Assembly (NCBI GenBank): GCA_016706685.1
Contig: JADJJE010000001.1
Location: 248,001 to 312,000, forward strand
Source: Sandaracinaceae bacterium
Lineage (GTDB): Bacteria > Myxococcota_A > Polyangia > Polyangiales > Houyiibacteriaceae
Length of the DNA stretch: 64,000 nt
Direction of reading: 5' to 3'
Of the stretch, positions 50,232 to 63,260 are shown piece after piece. Made by a program: the position numbers and the translations under genes. Position 1 is the stretch's first letter; every line of letters starts with the position of its first letter. A model generated the notes under the pieces. It saw only the letters and a list, made by a program, of their open reading frames with translations, had not been told where the DNA came from and made no database searches.

Positions 50232-51860
50232 ATGCAGTACAATATCGCCGACCTCATGGAGTCGATCGCGGACGTCTGTCCCGACCGCCCCGCGCTCGCC
50301 TCCGGTGACGTGCACCTGACCTTCGGGGAGCTGGACACGCGCGCCAACCGGCTGGCGCACTTCTTCACGTCGCGCGGGATCAAAGCCGGCGATCACGTGG
50401 GGCTCTTCCTCTTCAACGGGCATCAATACGTGGAGACGCTGCTGGCGCTGATGAAGATCCGCGCCGTCGGCATCAACATCAACTACCGCTTCGTGGCGCC
50501 CGAAGTGCGCTACATGATCGACAACGCGGACCTGCGCGGCATCGTGGCGCAGCGTCAGTTCCTGCCGATCATCGACAAGGCCAACGAGGGCATGCCGCCC
50601 ATCCCGGCGCTCATCACCATCGAAGACGGCACCAACTTCGTGAGCTCGCAGGAGACCACCGACTACGAGGCCGCCATGGCCGCGGGCAGCCCCGAGCGCG
50701 GCTTCGCGGAACGTTCTGGCGACGACCTCTTCATCATCTACACGGGCGGCACCACCGGCATGCCCAAGGGCGTCATGTGGCGCCACGAAGACCTCTTCTT
50801 CTCGGGCCTTCAGGGCGGCGCGCCCAGCGGCGACCCGGTCGAGACCCCAGAAGAGGTGGCCCGCAACGCAGCCGAAGAGAACTACTGCGTGAGCATGCTG
50901 CCGTGCGCGCCATTCATCCACGGCGCGTCCCAGCTCACCGGCTTCATCTGCCTGCTGACGGGTGGCAAGCTCGTCATCCAGCCGGGCAAGAGCTTCGACC
51001 CGGAGCGCGTGCTCGACCTCATCGGCGAGGAAGAGGCCACCACACTGACCATCGTGGGCGACGCCATGGCCTACCCGCTGCTCGAGCAGCTGGAGCGCAC
51101 GGACAAGAGCTTCGACGTCTCGCACCTGAGCGTCATCGCCTCCGCCGGCGCCATCCTCTCGCCCACCAACAAGGCCAAGCTCCAGGCGCTGCTGCCCGAC
51201 GTGATGATCATCAACAGCTTCGGCAGCACGGAGTCCGGTGACCTCGGACGTGCCGCCGACGACGAGGAGAGCGTGGACGGGCGCCCCACGTTCTACATGG
51301 ACGAGAGCGTGACCGTGCTCGACGAGATGCTGAACCCGATCGAGCCCGGCAGCGGCGTCATCGGGCGCCTGGCGCGCAGCGGTCGCTTGCCTCTCGGCTA
51401 CTACAAGGACGAGGCGCAGACCAACGAGCGCTTCGTGACCGCCAACGGCAAGCGCTGGGTGGTCCCGGGCGACTTCGCCACCATCGAGGCCGACGGGCGC
51501 ATCACCTTCATGGGCCGCGGCAGCAAGTGCATCAACACGGGGGGCGAGAAGGTCTTTCCGGAAGAGGTCGAGGAGGCCATCAAGGCGCACCCCGACGTCA
51601 TCGACGCGCTGGTGGTGGGCGTGCCCGACCCGAAGTGGGGGTCCACCGTGGGCGCCGTGTTCAACACGAAGGGCAACAAGCCGCTGTCCAACGAAGACCT
51701 CCAGGCGCACTGCCGCCAGCACGTGGCGGGCTACAAGGTGCCGCGCGTGATCGTGCAGCGCCCCGTGGTGGAGCGCTTCCCGAGCGGCAAGCCCGACTAC
51801 AACTGGGCCGAGGCCATCGCCAAGGAGGCGGCGGGCATCACGCCGCAAGGGCCGTCATGA
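50232..51860 (+). CDS. FadD19-type steroid acyl-CoA synthetase
   Basis: A 542-residue ANL-superfamily ligase with the P-loop FIIYTGGTTGMPKGVMWRHE, A5 region INSFGSTESGD, A7/A8 WVVPGDFATIEADGRI and GGEKVFPEEVEEAI. The C-terminal catalytic Lys lies in SGKPDYNWAEA. The W-R-H-E-D-L-F stretch after the P-loop and the overall length fit the FadD17/FadD19 group. FadD19 activates C-26 steroid acids and is essential for C-24-branched side chains in Rhodococcus. The substrate assignment relies on the Ltp neighbours. It overlaps the TetR gene (ATGA). Confidence 0.85.
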   Translation: MQYNIADLMESIADVCPDRPALASGDVHLTFGELDTRANRLAHFFTSRGIKAGDHVGLFLFNGHQYVETLLALMKIRAVGININYRFVAPEVRYMIDNADLRGIVAQRQFLPIIDKANEGMPPIPALITIEDGTNFVSSQETTDYEAAMAAGSPERGFAERSGDDLFIIYTGGTTGMPKGVMWRHEDLFFSGLQGGAPSGDPVETPEEVARNAAEENYCVSMLPCAPFIHGASQLTGFICLLTGGKLVIQPGKSFDPERVLDLIGEEEATTLTIVGDAMAYPLLEQLERTDKSFDVSHLSVIASAGAILSPTNKAKLQALLPDVMIINSFGSTESGDLGRAADDEESVDGRPTFYMDESVTVLDEMLNPIEPGSGVIGRLARSGRLPLGYYKDEAQTNERFVTANGKRWVVPGDFATIEADGRITFMGRGSKCINTGGEKVFPEEVEEAIKAHPDVIDALVVGVPDPKWGSTVGAVFNTKGNKPLSNEDLQAHCRQHVAGYKVPRVIVQRPVVERFPSGKPDYNWAEAIAKEAAGITPQGPS

Positions 51861-52441
51861 CCGAGCTCGACGAACGCGCGCAGCGCATCGTGGACACCGC
51901 CATCGAGCTGGCCGCTGCGGACGGGTTCGCGGCGGTTCGCCTGCGTGACGTGGCCGCCAGCGCGGGCGTGGCGCTCGGCACGCTCTACAAGCGCTTCGCC
52001 AGCAAAGAAGAGATCCTGGTGGCGGCGCTCGAGCAGGAGAGCGAGAAGCTGCTGGCGCGCCTGGGCAAGCGCCAGCCCGAGGGCACGGACCCAAACGAAC
52101 GCGTGGGCAACCTGTTCGACAGCATGACGCGCGGCCTCACCCGCAAGCCCAACCTGGCGCGCGCGCTGATCCGCTCCATCGCCAGCGGCGACCCGCACGT
52201 GGCGTCCAAGGTCATCAGCTTCCACGCCATGATCACGGGGCTCACGGTGGCCACCATCCGCGGCGAGGCGGCGTCCGAGTGGCGCGGCGAGGCGAGCGAG
52301 GCTCAGCGCACGGCCGCCATGATCCTCCAGCACGTGTGGTTCGCGTCGCTGGTGGGCTGGGCCGGCGGACAGCACGACGTGCAGGCCACCATCGAGCAGG
52401 TCCGCGCGGCGGCCAAGATGCTGAACCTGAGCCAGGGTTGA
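51857..52441 (+). CDS. KstR-like TetR repressor, last gene of the sterol operon
   Basis: A 194-residue TetR protein. The HTH, LAAADGFAAVRLRDVAASAG and VALGTLYKRFASKEEILVAA, is very like that of KstR. The ligand domain shows the same layout (SMTRGLTRKPNLARALIRSI, ILQHVWFASLVGWAGGQHD). KstR represses sterol catabolism and is released by 3-oxo-cholestenoyl-CoA-type thioesters. Here it would bind the double palindrome at 46660-46687, and probably 25362-25375. It is coupled by ATGA to the FadD19-like gene, so it is likely autoregulated. The relation is from pattern comparison by eye. Confidence 0.75.
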   Translation: MTELDERAQRIVDTAIELAAADGFAAVRLRDVAASAGVALGTLYKRFASKEEILVAALEQESEKLLARLGKRQPEGTDPNERVGNLFDSMTRGLTRKPNLARALIRSIASGDPHVASKVISFHAMITGLTVATIRGEAASEWRGEASEAQRTAAMILQHVWFASLVGWAGGQHDVQATIEQVRAAAKMLNLSQG

Positions 52442-52473
52442 CTCCCGCGGCGACGGACGTCACGACCTGTCCC

Positions 52474-53787
52474 GTGAGTTTTCGTCACCGCATCGCGCTG
52501 CTCTCGCTCCTGCTCGGGGCCGTCACTTGCCTGCCATCGTGCGGCGGCAGTGAAGATGAGCCCGGAAACGGCGAGTTCGACCGCGAGGCCGTGCTGCCCG
52601 AGGCCCCGCCCGAGCCGCCGCCTCCCCCCGAAGAGACCATCGGGCTAGGCATCACCATGGAGGAGCGCACCTTCGTGCGGGTGGAGCCCGACGCCAACGC
52701 GCGCGCCATCGGCTTGATCCGCACCGGCGCGCGCTTCGAGGCCACTGCCCGCCGCGAGGTGGCCGGCAAGACGTGGTGGAAGCTGCGCGGGTCTGGCTGG
52801 GTCATCGACGACGAGGTGCGCGTTCGCGACGAGGAGCCCACGCTGAGCTTCACCCCGCGCCTGCCCAACCGCGAGTCGGGCATGCCCTACCCCATTGGGC
52901 GCGTGGTCGCGAGCGAGGGTGTGCCGGTGTTCCGCCGCCCGCCACGGCAGGGCCAGGACACGGGGCCCTTGACGTTGCGCACCCTGCAGGAGGGCTACTT
53001 CTTCACGGTCAACCGGATCATCAACATCTATCAGCAGGAGCTCTATCAGGGCACGCGCTACTGGTGGATCCCGCGCACCGGCACCACCACCGTGCGAGGC
53101 CCCGACTTCCGCGGGATCGAGGTGGACGAGAACACGGTCATCCCCTTCCTGTGGGTGACCGACCCCACCGCCCGAGTCTGCTCCGCCCCCCGCAGGCCGA
53201 ACGCCGAGCCCCCCGGCTGCGAGGCCGTCGAGCGGCACTCCCGGCTGACCTACGCCGCCACTGAGCAGGCTGCCGGCCAGTGGTACCGGACGCGAGAGGG
53301 CAAGTACATCGCGTCCCTTCAGGTGTCTCGCGTGGAGCGCGTGGACCGGCCCGAGGGCATCTTTGCCAACGAGCGCTGGGTGCACGTGGACCTGCTCAAC
53401 CAGTTCGCGGCGCTGTACGAGGGCGACCGCATGACGTACGTGACGCTGATCTCGTCAGGCGACGACGAGCACCCGACGCCCACGGGGCTCTTCCGAGTGG
53501 AGTCGAAGCACGTCTCGGCCACCATGGACAACGAGGACAACCTCTCCTCGGCGTTCTTCATCCAGGACGTCCCCTGGGTGGTCTACTTCCGTGGCTCGTA
53601 CGCGCTGCACGGCGCCTTCTGGCACGACCGCTTCGGCCTCCGCACCAGCCACGGCTGCGTGAACCTGGCGCCGGACGACGCCCGCCGCTTCTTCAACTTC
53701 GTGGACTCTCCCGTGCTGGAAGAGCCCTTGCACGCCGTCTTCACCCCGCCTGGAACGCGCAGCACCGCCGTGTACGTGACACGCTGA
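52474..53787 (+). CDS. L,D-transpeptidase (YkuD) lipoprotein
   Basis: A 437-residue envelope protein from GTG 52474, with a lipobox at about residue 22 (AVTCLPSCGG). After a Pro-rich spacer comes an SH3-like segment (RTGARFEATARREV...GSGWVIDDEVRV). The catalytic YkuD domain at the C-terminus has YALHGAFWHDRFG and RTSHGCVNLAPDDARRFF, with the active-site His and Cys. It forms 3-3 peptidoglycan cross-links or attaches proteins to peptidoglycan. It begins 32 bp after the KstR-like gene but is probably functionally unrelated. Confidence 0.9.
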   Translation: MSFRHRIALLSLLLGAVTCLPSCGGSEDEPGNGEFDREAVLPEAPPEPPPPPEETIGLGITMEERTFVRVEPDANARAIGLIRTGARFEATARREVAGKTWWKLRGSGWVIDDEVRVRDEEPTLSFTPRLPNRESGMPYPIGRVVASEGVPVFRRPPRQGQDTGPLTLRTLQEGYFFTVNRIINIYQQELYQGTRYWWIPRTGTTTVRGPDFRGIEVDENTVIPFLWVTDPTARVCSAPRRPNAEPPGCEAVERHSRLTYAATEQAAGQWYRTREGKYIASLQVSRVERVDRPEGIFANERWVHVDLLNQFAALYEGDRMTYVTLISSGDDEHPTPTGLFRVESKHVSATMDNEDNLSSAFFIQDVPWVVYFRGSYALHGAFWHDRFGLRTSHGCVNLAPDDARRFFNFVDSPVLEEPLHAVFTPPGTRSTAVYVTR

Positions 53788-53822
53788 CCCCGAGCGCCCC
53801 GTGAGCGCCCGCGAATGGATGC

Positions 53823-55970
53823 ATGCTGCTCGCAGACCGCTACCGCATCGAAGAGAAGCTGCTCGAGGACTCCCTCGGTCAGCTCTTTCGCGCGCATGAC
53901 GAGCGCTACGACCGCCCGGTGACCGTGCGGTTGCTGAGCTTCGAGCAGTCGGACCAGCGGGAGGTGAAGCGCGAGCGTTGGGCGCGCGAGGCCCGCATCC
54001 TGGGAAGCGGGCGGCACCCTGGGCTGATCTCGGTGTACGACCTGGACGAACGCCATGACCCTCCCTACTGCGTGCTCGAGCCCCTCGAAGGCGAGCCCAT
54101 GGCCAGCTGGCTGCTGCGGGGCCAGCTGCCCAAGCTGGCCGTCTGGCACGCGTGGATGCAGCGCCTGCTGGGCGCCCTCGGCGAGGTGCACGCGCAAGGC
54201 TTCCTGCACCGCAACCTGGGGCCCGAGTACCTCTTCCTGACCGAGAAGGGTGGCCTGAAGCTGCTGGGCCTCGGAGGAGCACGCACGGCCCGCGACGCCA
54301 CGCTGAGCACGTTCACCATCACGGCCGGGCTCATCCCGCGCTACGGCGCACCCGAGCTGATCGAGAGCAGCCGGGCCGACACGCGCGCCGACCTCTACTC
54401 GGCCGGAGCCCTCGGCTTCCGCATGCTCACGGGCGTGGACGCCATCCCCATCGACGACACGCGCCCGCCGGGAGAGGCCATCAAGCTGGTGCAGCGCGGG
54501 ACGCCGTACCGGGCTTCCCAGCTGCGGCCAGATTTGGGGCTGCCCTACGACTCGTTCTTCGAGCGCATGCTGAGCGTGGACCCGAGCGCGCGCCCCAACA
54601 CCGCGGCCGAAGCGGGGGCGCTGCTGCGAGCACTGAGCCAGCTCCCGAGCGGGGCGGGGCGCAACGACGACGTGCGCCTGATTCGTCCGTCGGCCCCCGG
54701 CGACCAGGGAGACGTCCTCGCCAAGCTGGGCGACACCATCGCGGGCGCGCGCGTCATCGGCAAGCTGGGGGCGGGAGGCATGGGCGCCGTGTTGCTGGGC
54801 CGCGACGACCGGCGCCAGCGCAACGTGGCGCTCAAGATCGTGGGTGACCAGCAGCGCGGTGAGCGCAAGGACGCGCTGCTGGCCGAGGCCAAGGCGCTCA
54901 CGCTGTTCTCGCACCCCAACGTGGTGCAGCTCTTCGGCGTGGAGACGCACCAGGGCAAGCCCGTGCTGGTGATGGAGTACGTGCCCGGCAAGACCGTGGA
55001 GGAGTACTTGCTGGCGCGGCGCAGCCCGGCGCCCCTGACGCTCACGCTCTCGGTGCTGGTGCAGGCCGCAACGGGCCTCGCCGCCGTGCACGAGCGCGGC
55101 TTGGTGCACGCGGACGTGAAGGCCAGCAACGTGCTGATCGGGCCTGCTGGGCGTGTGTGCATCGCCGACTTCGGGCTGGTCACACCCGTCACGGCGTTCG
55201 TCCCCGGCCCCGTCGCGCGCGTGGCGGGCACGCCCGAGTACTTGGCACCGGAGCGGGCCACGGGTGCGCTCCACCCCACGCTGGCGCCCCGCATGGACGT
55301 ATACTCGCTGGGCGTCATGGCCTTCGAGATGCTCACCTTTCGTCGGCTCTTCGCCACGGACTCCCCGCTCGCCCAGATCGAGGCGCACCGCAACGCGCCC
55401 ACGCCGCGCCTGCGCACCTTCCGCCCGGACCTGAGCGCGGAGCTGGAAGCCGTGCTGCTGCACGCGCTCGAGAAGGACCCGGTGGCGCGCACTCCGTCGT
55501 GCACCGCGTTCCGCAGCGAGCTGCTGGCCGCCGCCGAGCTGACGCTGCCGCCGCGCAGCGGTGCGGGCGCGCGGGTGTTGCTGGTGAGCCACGATGAAGG
55601 CCTGCTGGCCACGCTCAGCGCCCTCGTGGACACGGGCCTCGCCCCGGTGAAGGTGACGCGCGCGACCAGCGGGGAGCAGGCCCGTCAGGCCCTCGAGGCG
55701 GAAGCCGACACAGACATGGTGCTGCTCGACCTGGACCTGCCCGACACCAGCGCCGTCTCGCTGAGCGCGTGGATGCGCGCCTCGCTGCCGCGTTCGCCAC
55801 GCCTGATGGCGCTGGTGGCCGAAGACGGCCACCCCGACTGGCAAATGCTGCAGGCCCTTGGCGTGAGCGGCTTCGCGCTCAAGCCCCCTGCCGCGGACGT
55901 GCTGCTCTTCAGCATGCGACGCGTGCTGGCCGACGCTCAGCGCGAGCGCGACGCAGAGGCGGTGTCGTGA
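53823..55970 (+). CDS. Pseudokinase-kinase-receiver fusion protein
   Basis: A 715-residue signalling protein with three modules. Residues about 7-280 have a kinase fold without catalytic residues: no Gly loop (KLLEDSLGQLFRA), VTVRLL without the Lys, LHRNLGPEYLFL for HRD, and LLGLGGA for DFG. Residues about 312-560 are an intact kinase: LGAGGMGAVLLG, NVALKIV, VHADVKASNVLI, IADFGLV and AGTPEYLAPE. Residues about 580-700 are a receiver domain with the Asp in MVLLDLDLPDT and the Lys in FALKPP. No membrane segment is seen. The stop overlaps the MscS gene (GTGA), so the two are coupled. Confidence 0.88.
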   Translation: MLLADRYRIEEKLLEDSLGQLFRAHDERYDRPVTVRLLSFEQSDQREVKRERWAREARILGSGRHPGLISVYDLDERHDPPYCVLEPLEGEPMASWLLRGQLPKLAVWHAWMQRLLGALGEVHAQGFLHRNLGPEYLFLTEKGGLKLLGLGGARTARDATLSTFTITAGLIPRYGAPELIESSRADTRADLYSAGALGFRMLTGVDAIPIDDTRPPGEAIKLVQRGTPYRASQLRPDLGLPYDSFFERMLSVDPSARPNTAAEAGALLRALSQLPSGAGRNDDVRLIRPSAPGDQGDVLAKLGDTIAGARVIGKLGAGGMGAVLLGRDDRRQRNVALKIVGDQQRGERKDALLAEAKALTLFSHPNVVQLFGVETHQGKPVLVMEYVPGKTVEEYLLARRSPAPLTLTLSVLVQAATGLAAVHERGLVHADVKASNVLIGPAGRVCIADFGLVTPVTAFVPGPVARVAGTPEYLAPERATGALHPTLAPRMDVYSLGVMAFEMLTFRRLFATDSPLAQIEAHRNAPTPRLRTFRPDLSAELEAVLLHALEKDPVARTPSCTAFRSELLAAAELTLPPRSGAGARVLLVSHDEGLLATLSALVDTGLAPVKVTRATSGEQARQALEAEADTDMVLLDLDLPDTSAVSLSAWMRASLPRSPRLMALVAEDGHPDWQMLQALGVSGFALKPPAADVLLFSMRRVLADAQRERDAEAVS

Positions 55971-58479
55971 CGCGCTCGCCCGTCTGCGGGCCGCTGGCCG
56001 CTGCGCTGCTCGGGCTGTTGGCGGTGCTCGCCAGCGCGGTTCCCCGTGCGAACGCTCAGGGTGACGCCGACGCCGGTGTGGACGTGCCGGCCGTCGTCCC
56101 GTTCGCCGCGTCCGAGATCGCCAGCGCCACCAACGACACCAGCGCCGCCCTCGCCGCGCTCGAGCTGTCGCTCGCACCCAGCCGCGAGATGAAGGCCATC
56201 GAGGCCGCGTTGCCGGGCCTCGAGGAGCGCGTGTCCGAGCAGGCCGAGTCTCCCGCCGGTCGCCTCGGCCTGCGCGAGCTCGACGAGGCGCGCCAGACGT
56301 GGCTGGCCACGCAGTCGGACCTCGAGCACTACCAGTCGGCCCTCGAGGAGCGCGCGGCCCGGCTCGAAGAGGTGGCCCGCGAGCTCGAAGACATGCGCGC
56401 TCGCTGGCAGGCGACGCGCGACGTGGACCCCACGCTGCCGGACGCCGCGCTCGAGCAGGCGCGGCGCGCGCTGCGTGACGTCGCGAGGACCCGCCGCAAG
56501 GTGGAGGAGAGCCTGGCCAAGACGCTCCAGGTGCAGCGCAACGTGGCGCGCGTGCAGCTGGTGGTCACGGGCGTGCTCAACCGCATCGAGGGCGCCGAGT
56601 CCGACCTGCGTGGACAGCTCACGCAGCGCACCCGTGGGTTCATCTATCCCCACATGCCGCGCGCCGAGGACGAGCACGCCTTCGTCGGGCCGCGTGGTGC
56701 ACAGGCATCCATCGCGCGCTTCGTTCGACAGAGCGGCGAGCGCCTGCCGTTCCAATTGGTGCTCTTCGTACTGCTCTTCGCGGCGGGTCGCTACGCTGCG
56801 GGCCACGCCACGGGCAGCGCCGCCCCCAGCGTGCGGCGCCCCTTCGTCACCGCGCTGTTCATGACCCTGGTCGCAACGCGCGTGCTGCACCCGTATGCGC
56901 CGGCGTTCGTGCGCGACCTGGTGCTGCTAGGCACGGTCGGCACGCTCGCGGGCGTGCTCCGTACGCGTGCGCAGCGGCGGGTGCTCGCCTACGCCCTGCC
57001 CTTCGTCGTCATCGACGCGCTGCGAGTGCTCTCCCACGAGGCCTCGCACTGGCATCGCGTCACGCTTCTGCTCGCCAGCCTGGCGGGCTGCTTGCCGCTC
57101 GTAGCCGTGCTGCGCGAGTCCCGTCCGCTGCCCACCACGGCATCCCCCGACCTCGCCCCGCTCGCCTCGGGTGCCGACGAGGGCACGGACTGGCTGCGGG
57201 GCCGCAACGCCCGCTGGTTGTGCACCATGGCGCTGGGCACGCTGCTGGTCGCGGTCGGCTCCAACGCCCTGGGCTACATCACCCTGGCGCAGCTGCTGAG
57301 CGAGGGGACGCTGGCCACGGTGTACCTGAGCGGCACGCTAGCCGTGCTGGCCGAGGCGCTGGACGCCTTCCTGGAGGTGCTCATCCGCACCCCGGCAGCC
57401 GTGCGCCTGCGCTCGCTGCAGTCCCGCCCCGAGGTGGTCCTCGCGTCGTTCCAGAAGCTCGTCCACGTCACCTGCTGGTTCGTGTGGGGCGTGCTCACGC
57501 TCGAGGAGTTCCGGCTGCTCGAGCCCGTCCGCGAGGTGCTGATCTCCACCGTCGAGGCGAGCTTCAGCGTGGGCGAAGTCACGCTCTCGCTCGGGCGGAT
57601 CGGCACGTTCGTGCTCGCGCTGCTGCTCGCCTACTGGGCCAGTCGCTTCGCCGGGTTCTTGTTGGATGAAGACGTGCTGCCGCGCATGAACCTGGGGCGC
57701 GGCGTGGCGCCCACCGTCTCCATGCTGAGCCGGTACACCATCATCGGCCTTGGCATCGTGCTCGCCGTCGCAGCAGCCGGAGTGCACCTCTCGAACCTCA
57801 CGTTCATCATGGGCGCGCTGGGCGTGGGCATCGGCTTTGGCCTGCAGACCGTGGTGAACAACTTCGTGTCCGGGCTGATCCTGATCTTCGAGCGTCCCGT
57901 GAAGATCGGGGACGTCATCGAGGTGGGCGATCAGGTGGGGGAGGTCACCAGCATCGGCATCCGCGCCAGCACGGTGCGCACGTACCAAGGGGCCGAAGTC
58001 ATCGTGCCCAACGCGCAGCTCATCTCGAACGAGGTGGTGAACTGGACGGCGAGCGACCGAAACCGACGCGTGGACGTGGACGTGGGCGTGGCCTACGGGA
58101 CTGACCTGCGCCACGCGGTGAACGTGCTGACCGAGGCCGCGGCGGGGTTGGAGGAGGCGCTCGAATTCCCAGCGCCGAAGACGGTCTTCGTGAGCTTCGG
58201 GGACAGCGCGGTGAACCTCAGCGTGCGCATGTGGATCTGGGAGCACAACGAGTGGCTCAACGCCAAAACCGCGCTGGCCGCCACCGTGGCAGCCACGCTT
58301 CAGCGCGAAGGCATCGAGATCCCCTTCCCGCAGCAGGTGGTGCACCGGGCGCCCGAGAAGCAGCCTGCTGCCGGCCCAGCCACGCGGCCGCAGGCTGCCA
58401 ACCCCGCCATCCCCGGAGACCCTTCACCAGGGGACATCGACGACGACGACAACGGCGGCGTGGAGCCGCCGGAGCCTCC

Positions 58480-58495
<16 letters not shown>
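55967..58495 (+). CDS. Large MscS-family mechanosensitive channel
   Basis: From GTG 55967, 842 residues. A signal peptide (LLGLLAVLASAVPRANAQ) is followed by a periplasmic coiled-coil (about 50-230), several membrane helices and a C-terminal MscS core. The core has the pore helix GALGVGIGFGLQTVVNNFVS, the beta domain GDVIEVGDQVGEVTSIGIRA and VIVPNAQLISNEVVNWT. This is the MscK/YbdG-like large form. A Pro/Asp-rich tail ends the protein. Coupling to the kinase-receiver fusion suggests that channel and kinase work together, which is inference. Confidence 0.9.
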
Positions 58496-62155
<3,660 letters not shown>

Positions 62156-62165
62156 GGGGTGTGGC

Positions 62166-63158
62166 TCACTTTGTCGCGATCGCGGTCAGGACTTGAAAAT
62201 GGGGAGCACGGCGCTCGCGCGACGTGATCTCGCAGAATTGTGGCGTCATGCCAGCACGCTTCAGCAGGCGGAGGAGCGCGCTGGGCTGTAAGCCTGCGTT
62301 GACGTGGCCATAGCGGGCCGTCAGCTCGGCGTGCGGATGCTCCAGCAAGGTGGCCACCACCACCCGGCCGCCGGGACGCAGCACCCGCGCAGCCTCGCGC
62401 AGCGCCACCACGGGCTCCGTGGAGTAGCCCAGCACGTGCAGCAGCAGCGCCACGTCCACGGACGCGTCCCCGAGCGGCAGGGCGTGCATGTCGCCCACCT
62501 CGAAGCGCACCCGCTGAGCCACCAGGGAGTCTGCCCCGGAGCCGAGCACGCGCCTCGCCGCCGCCTCGATGACCTTCGGGCTCACGTCGATGCCCACGTA
62601 GCGGACGCAGCGCCCCTCGAGCAGGGCGGCCAAATGCCCGTCGCCGCAGCCCACGTCCAGCACGTCGCCCAGGCTCAGCAGGCCGAAGAGCGCGTTGCCC
62701 AGGGCCTCCCAGGTGCGCCCGGGGGAGTAGTGGCGCTCCATCTCCCCGGCGATGCTCTCCGGCCAGGTCTCACCCCCCGCGCGCGCCGCGAGCGCCTCGG
62801 CCAGCCGCCGCCGGTCGCCGTCCAGCACGGAGTCGCGCAGGCGCTCCGAGAAGACGCCCAGCAGCGCGCGGCCCTCGGGGGGCAGCTGCTCATCGTCCAC
62901 GCGATACAGGTTGGACGCGCCGCGCGCCCGCGCCGAGAGGAGCCCGCCCTCGCGCAGCCGGGCGAGGTGACCCGAGACGCGGCTCTGGGCCAGCTCGGTG
63001 ACACGGCAAATCTCGGCCACCGAGAGCTCGGCCTCCGACAAGAGCCACAGCAGGCGCACGCGCGTCTCGTCCCCGAACAGCGCAAACAGACCGGCGGCTC
63101 GCTCCAGGCTGAGCGGCTCCGAGTCTTTCATCGCTTCATTCGGATGAACTGATGCCAT
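62166..63158 (-). CDS. ArsR-family regulator fused to a SAM-dependent methyltransferase
   Basis: A 330-residue two-domain protein. Residues about 15-95 are an ArsR winged helix (LFALFGDETRVRLLWLLSEA, VTELAQSRVSGHLARLREGG) without metal-site Cys or His. Residues about 150-320 are a class I methyltransferase (VLDVGCGDGHLAALLEG, FEVGDMHALPLGDASVDVAL, LRPGGRVVVATLLEHPHAEL). It sits 10 bp before metH. ArsR-type SahR regulators of methionine and SAM genes are known, and fusion to a methyltransferase domain could sense SAM/SAH; that role is inferred. ATG 63131 (MKDSEPLSLERA) may be the true start. Confidence 0.85.
   Translation of the reverse strand: MASVHPNEAMKDSEPLSLERAAGLFALFGDETRVRLLWLLSEAELSVAEICRVTELAQSRVSGHLARLREGGLLSARARGASNLYRVDDEQLPPEGRALLGVFSERLRDSVLDGDRRRLAEALAARAGGETWPESIAGEMERHYSPGRTWEALGNALFGLLSLGDVLDVGCGDGHLAALLEGRCVRYVGIDVSPKVIEAAARRVLGSGADSLVAQRVRFEVGDMHALPLGDASVDVALLLHVLGYSTEPVVALREAARVLRPGGRVVVATLLEHPHAELTARYGHVNAGLQPSALLRLLKRAGMTPQFCEITSRERRAPHFQVLTAIATK
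63135..63148. promoter_or_regulatory. Candidate ArsR-type operator before metH operon
   Basis: TTCATTCGGATGAA is a 5-4-5 inverted repeat (TTCAT/ATGAA) in the same half-site form as the ArsR operator at 24375-24390. If translation begins at ATG 63131 it lies directly upstream; if at 63158 it is within the first codons. Autoregulation by the ArsR-methyltransferase protein is inferred. Confidence 0.45.
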
Positions 63159-63260
63159 GGGAGTTCGGGTTTAGCGGAGGAGTTCTGGGCTGTCAACGGC
63201 GGGCCGCGGAGGCTATCCTGCCGCGCCCACCGCCGCTGATAGCCACAGCAGCGAGTAAGC

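Noticed and set aside
62156..62165. Cobalamin or SAM riboswitch before metH
   Set aside because: Only 10 bp separate metH from the gene upstream, so there is no room for a riboswitch, and none is visible before the ArsR-methyltransferase gene.
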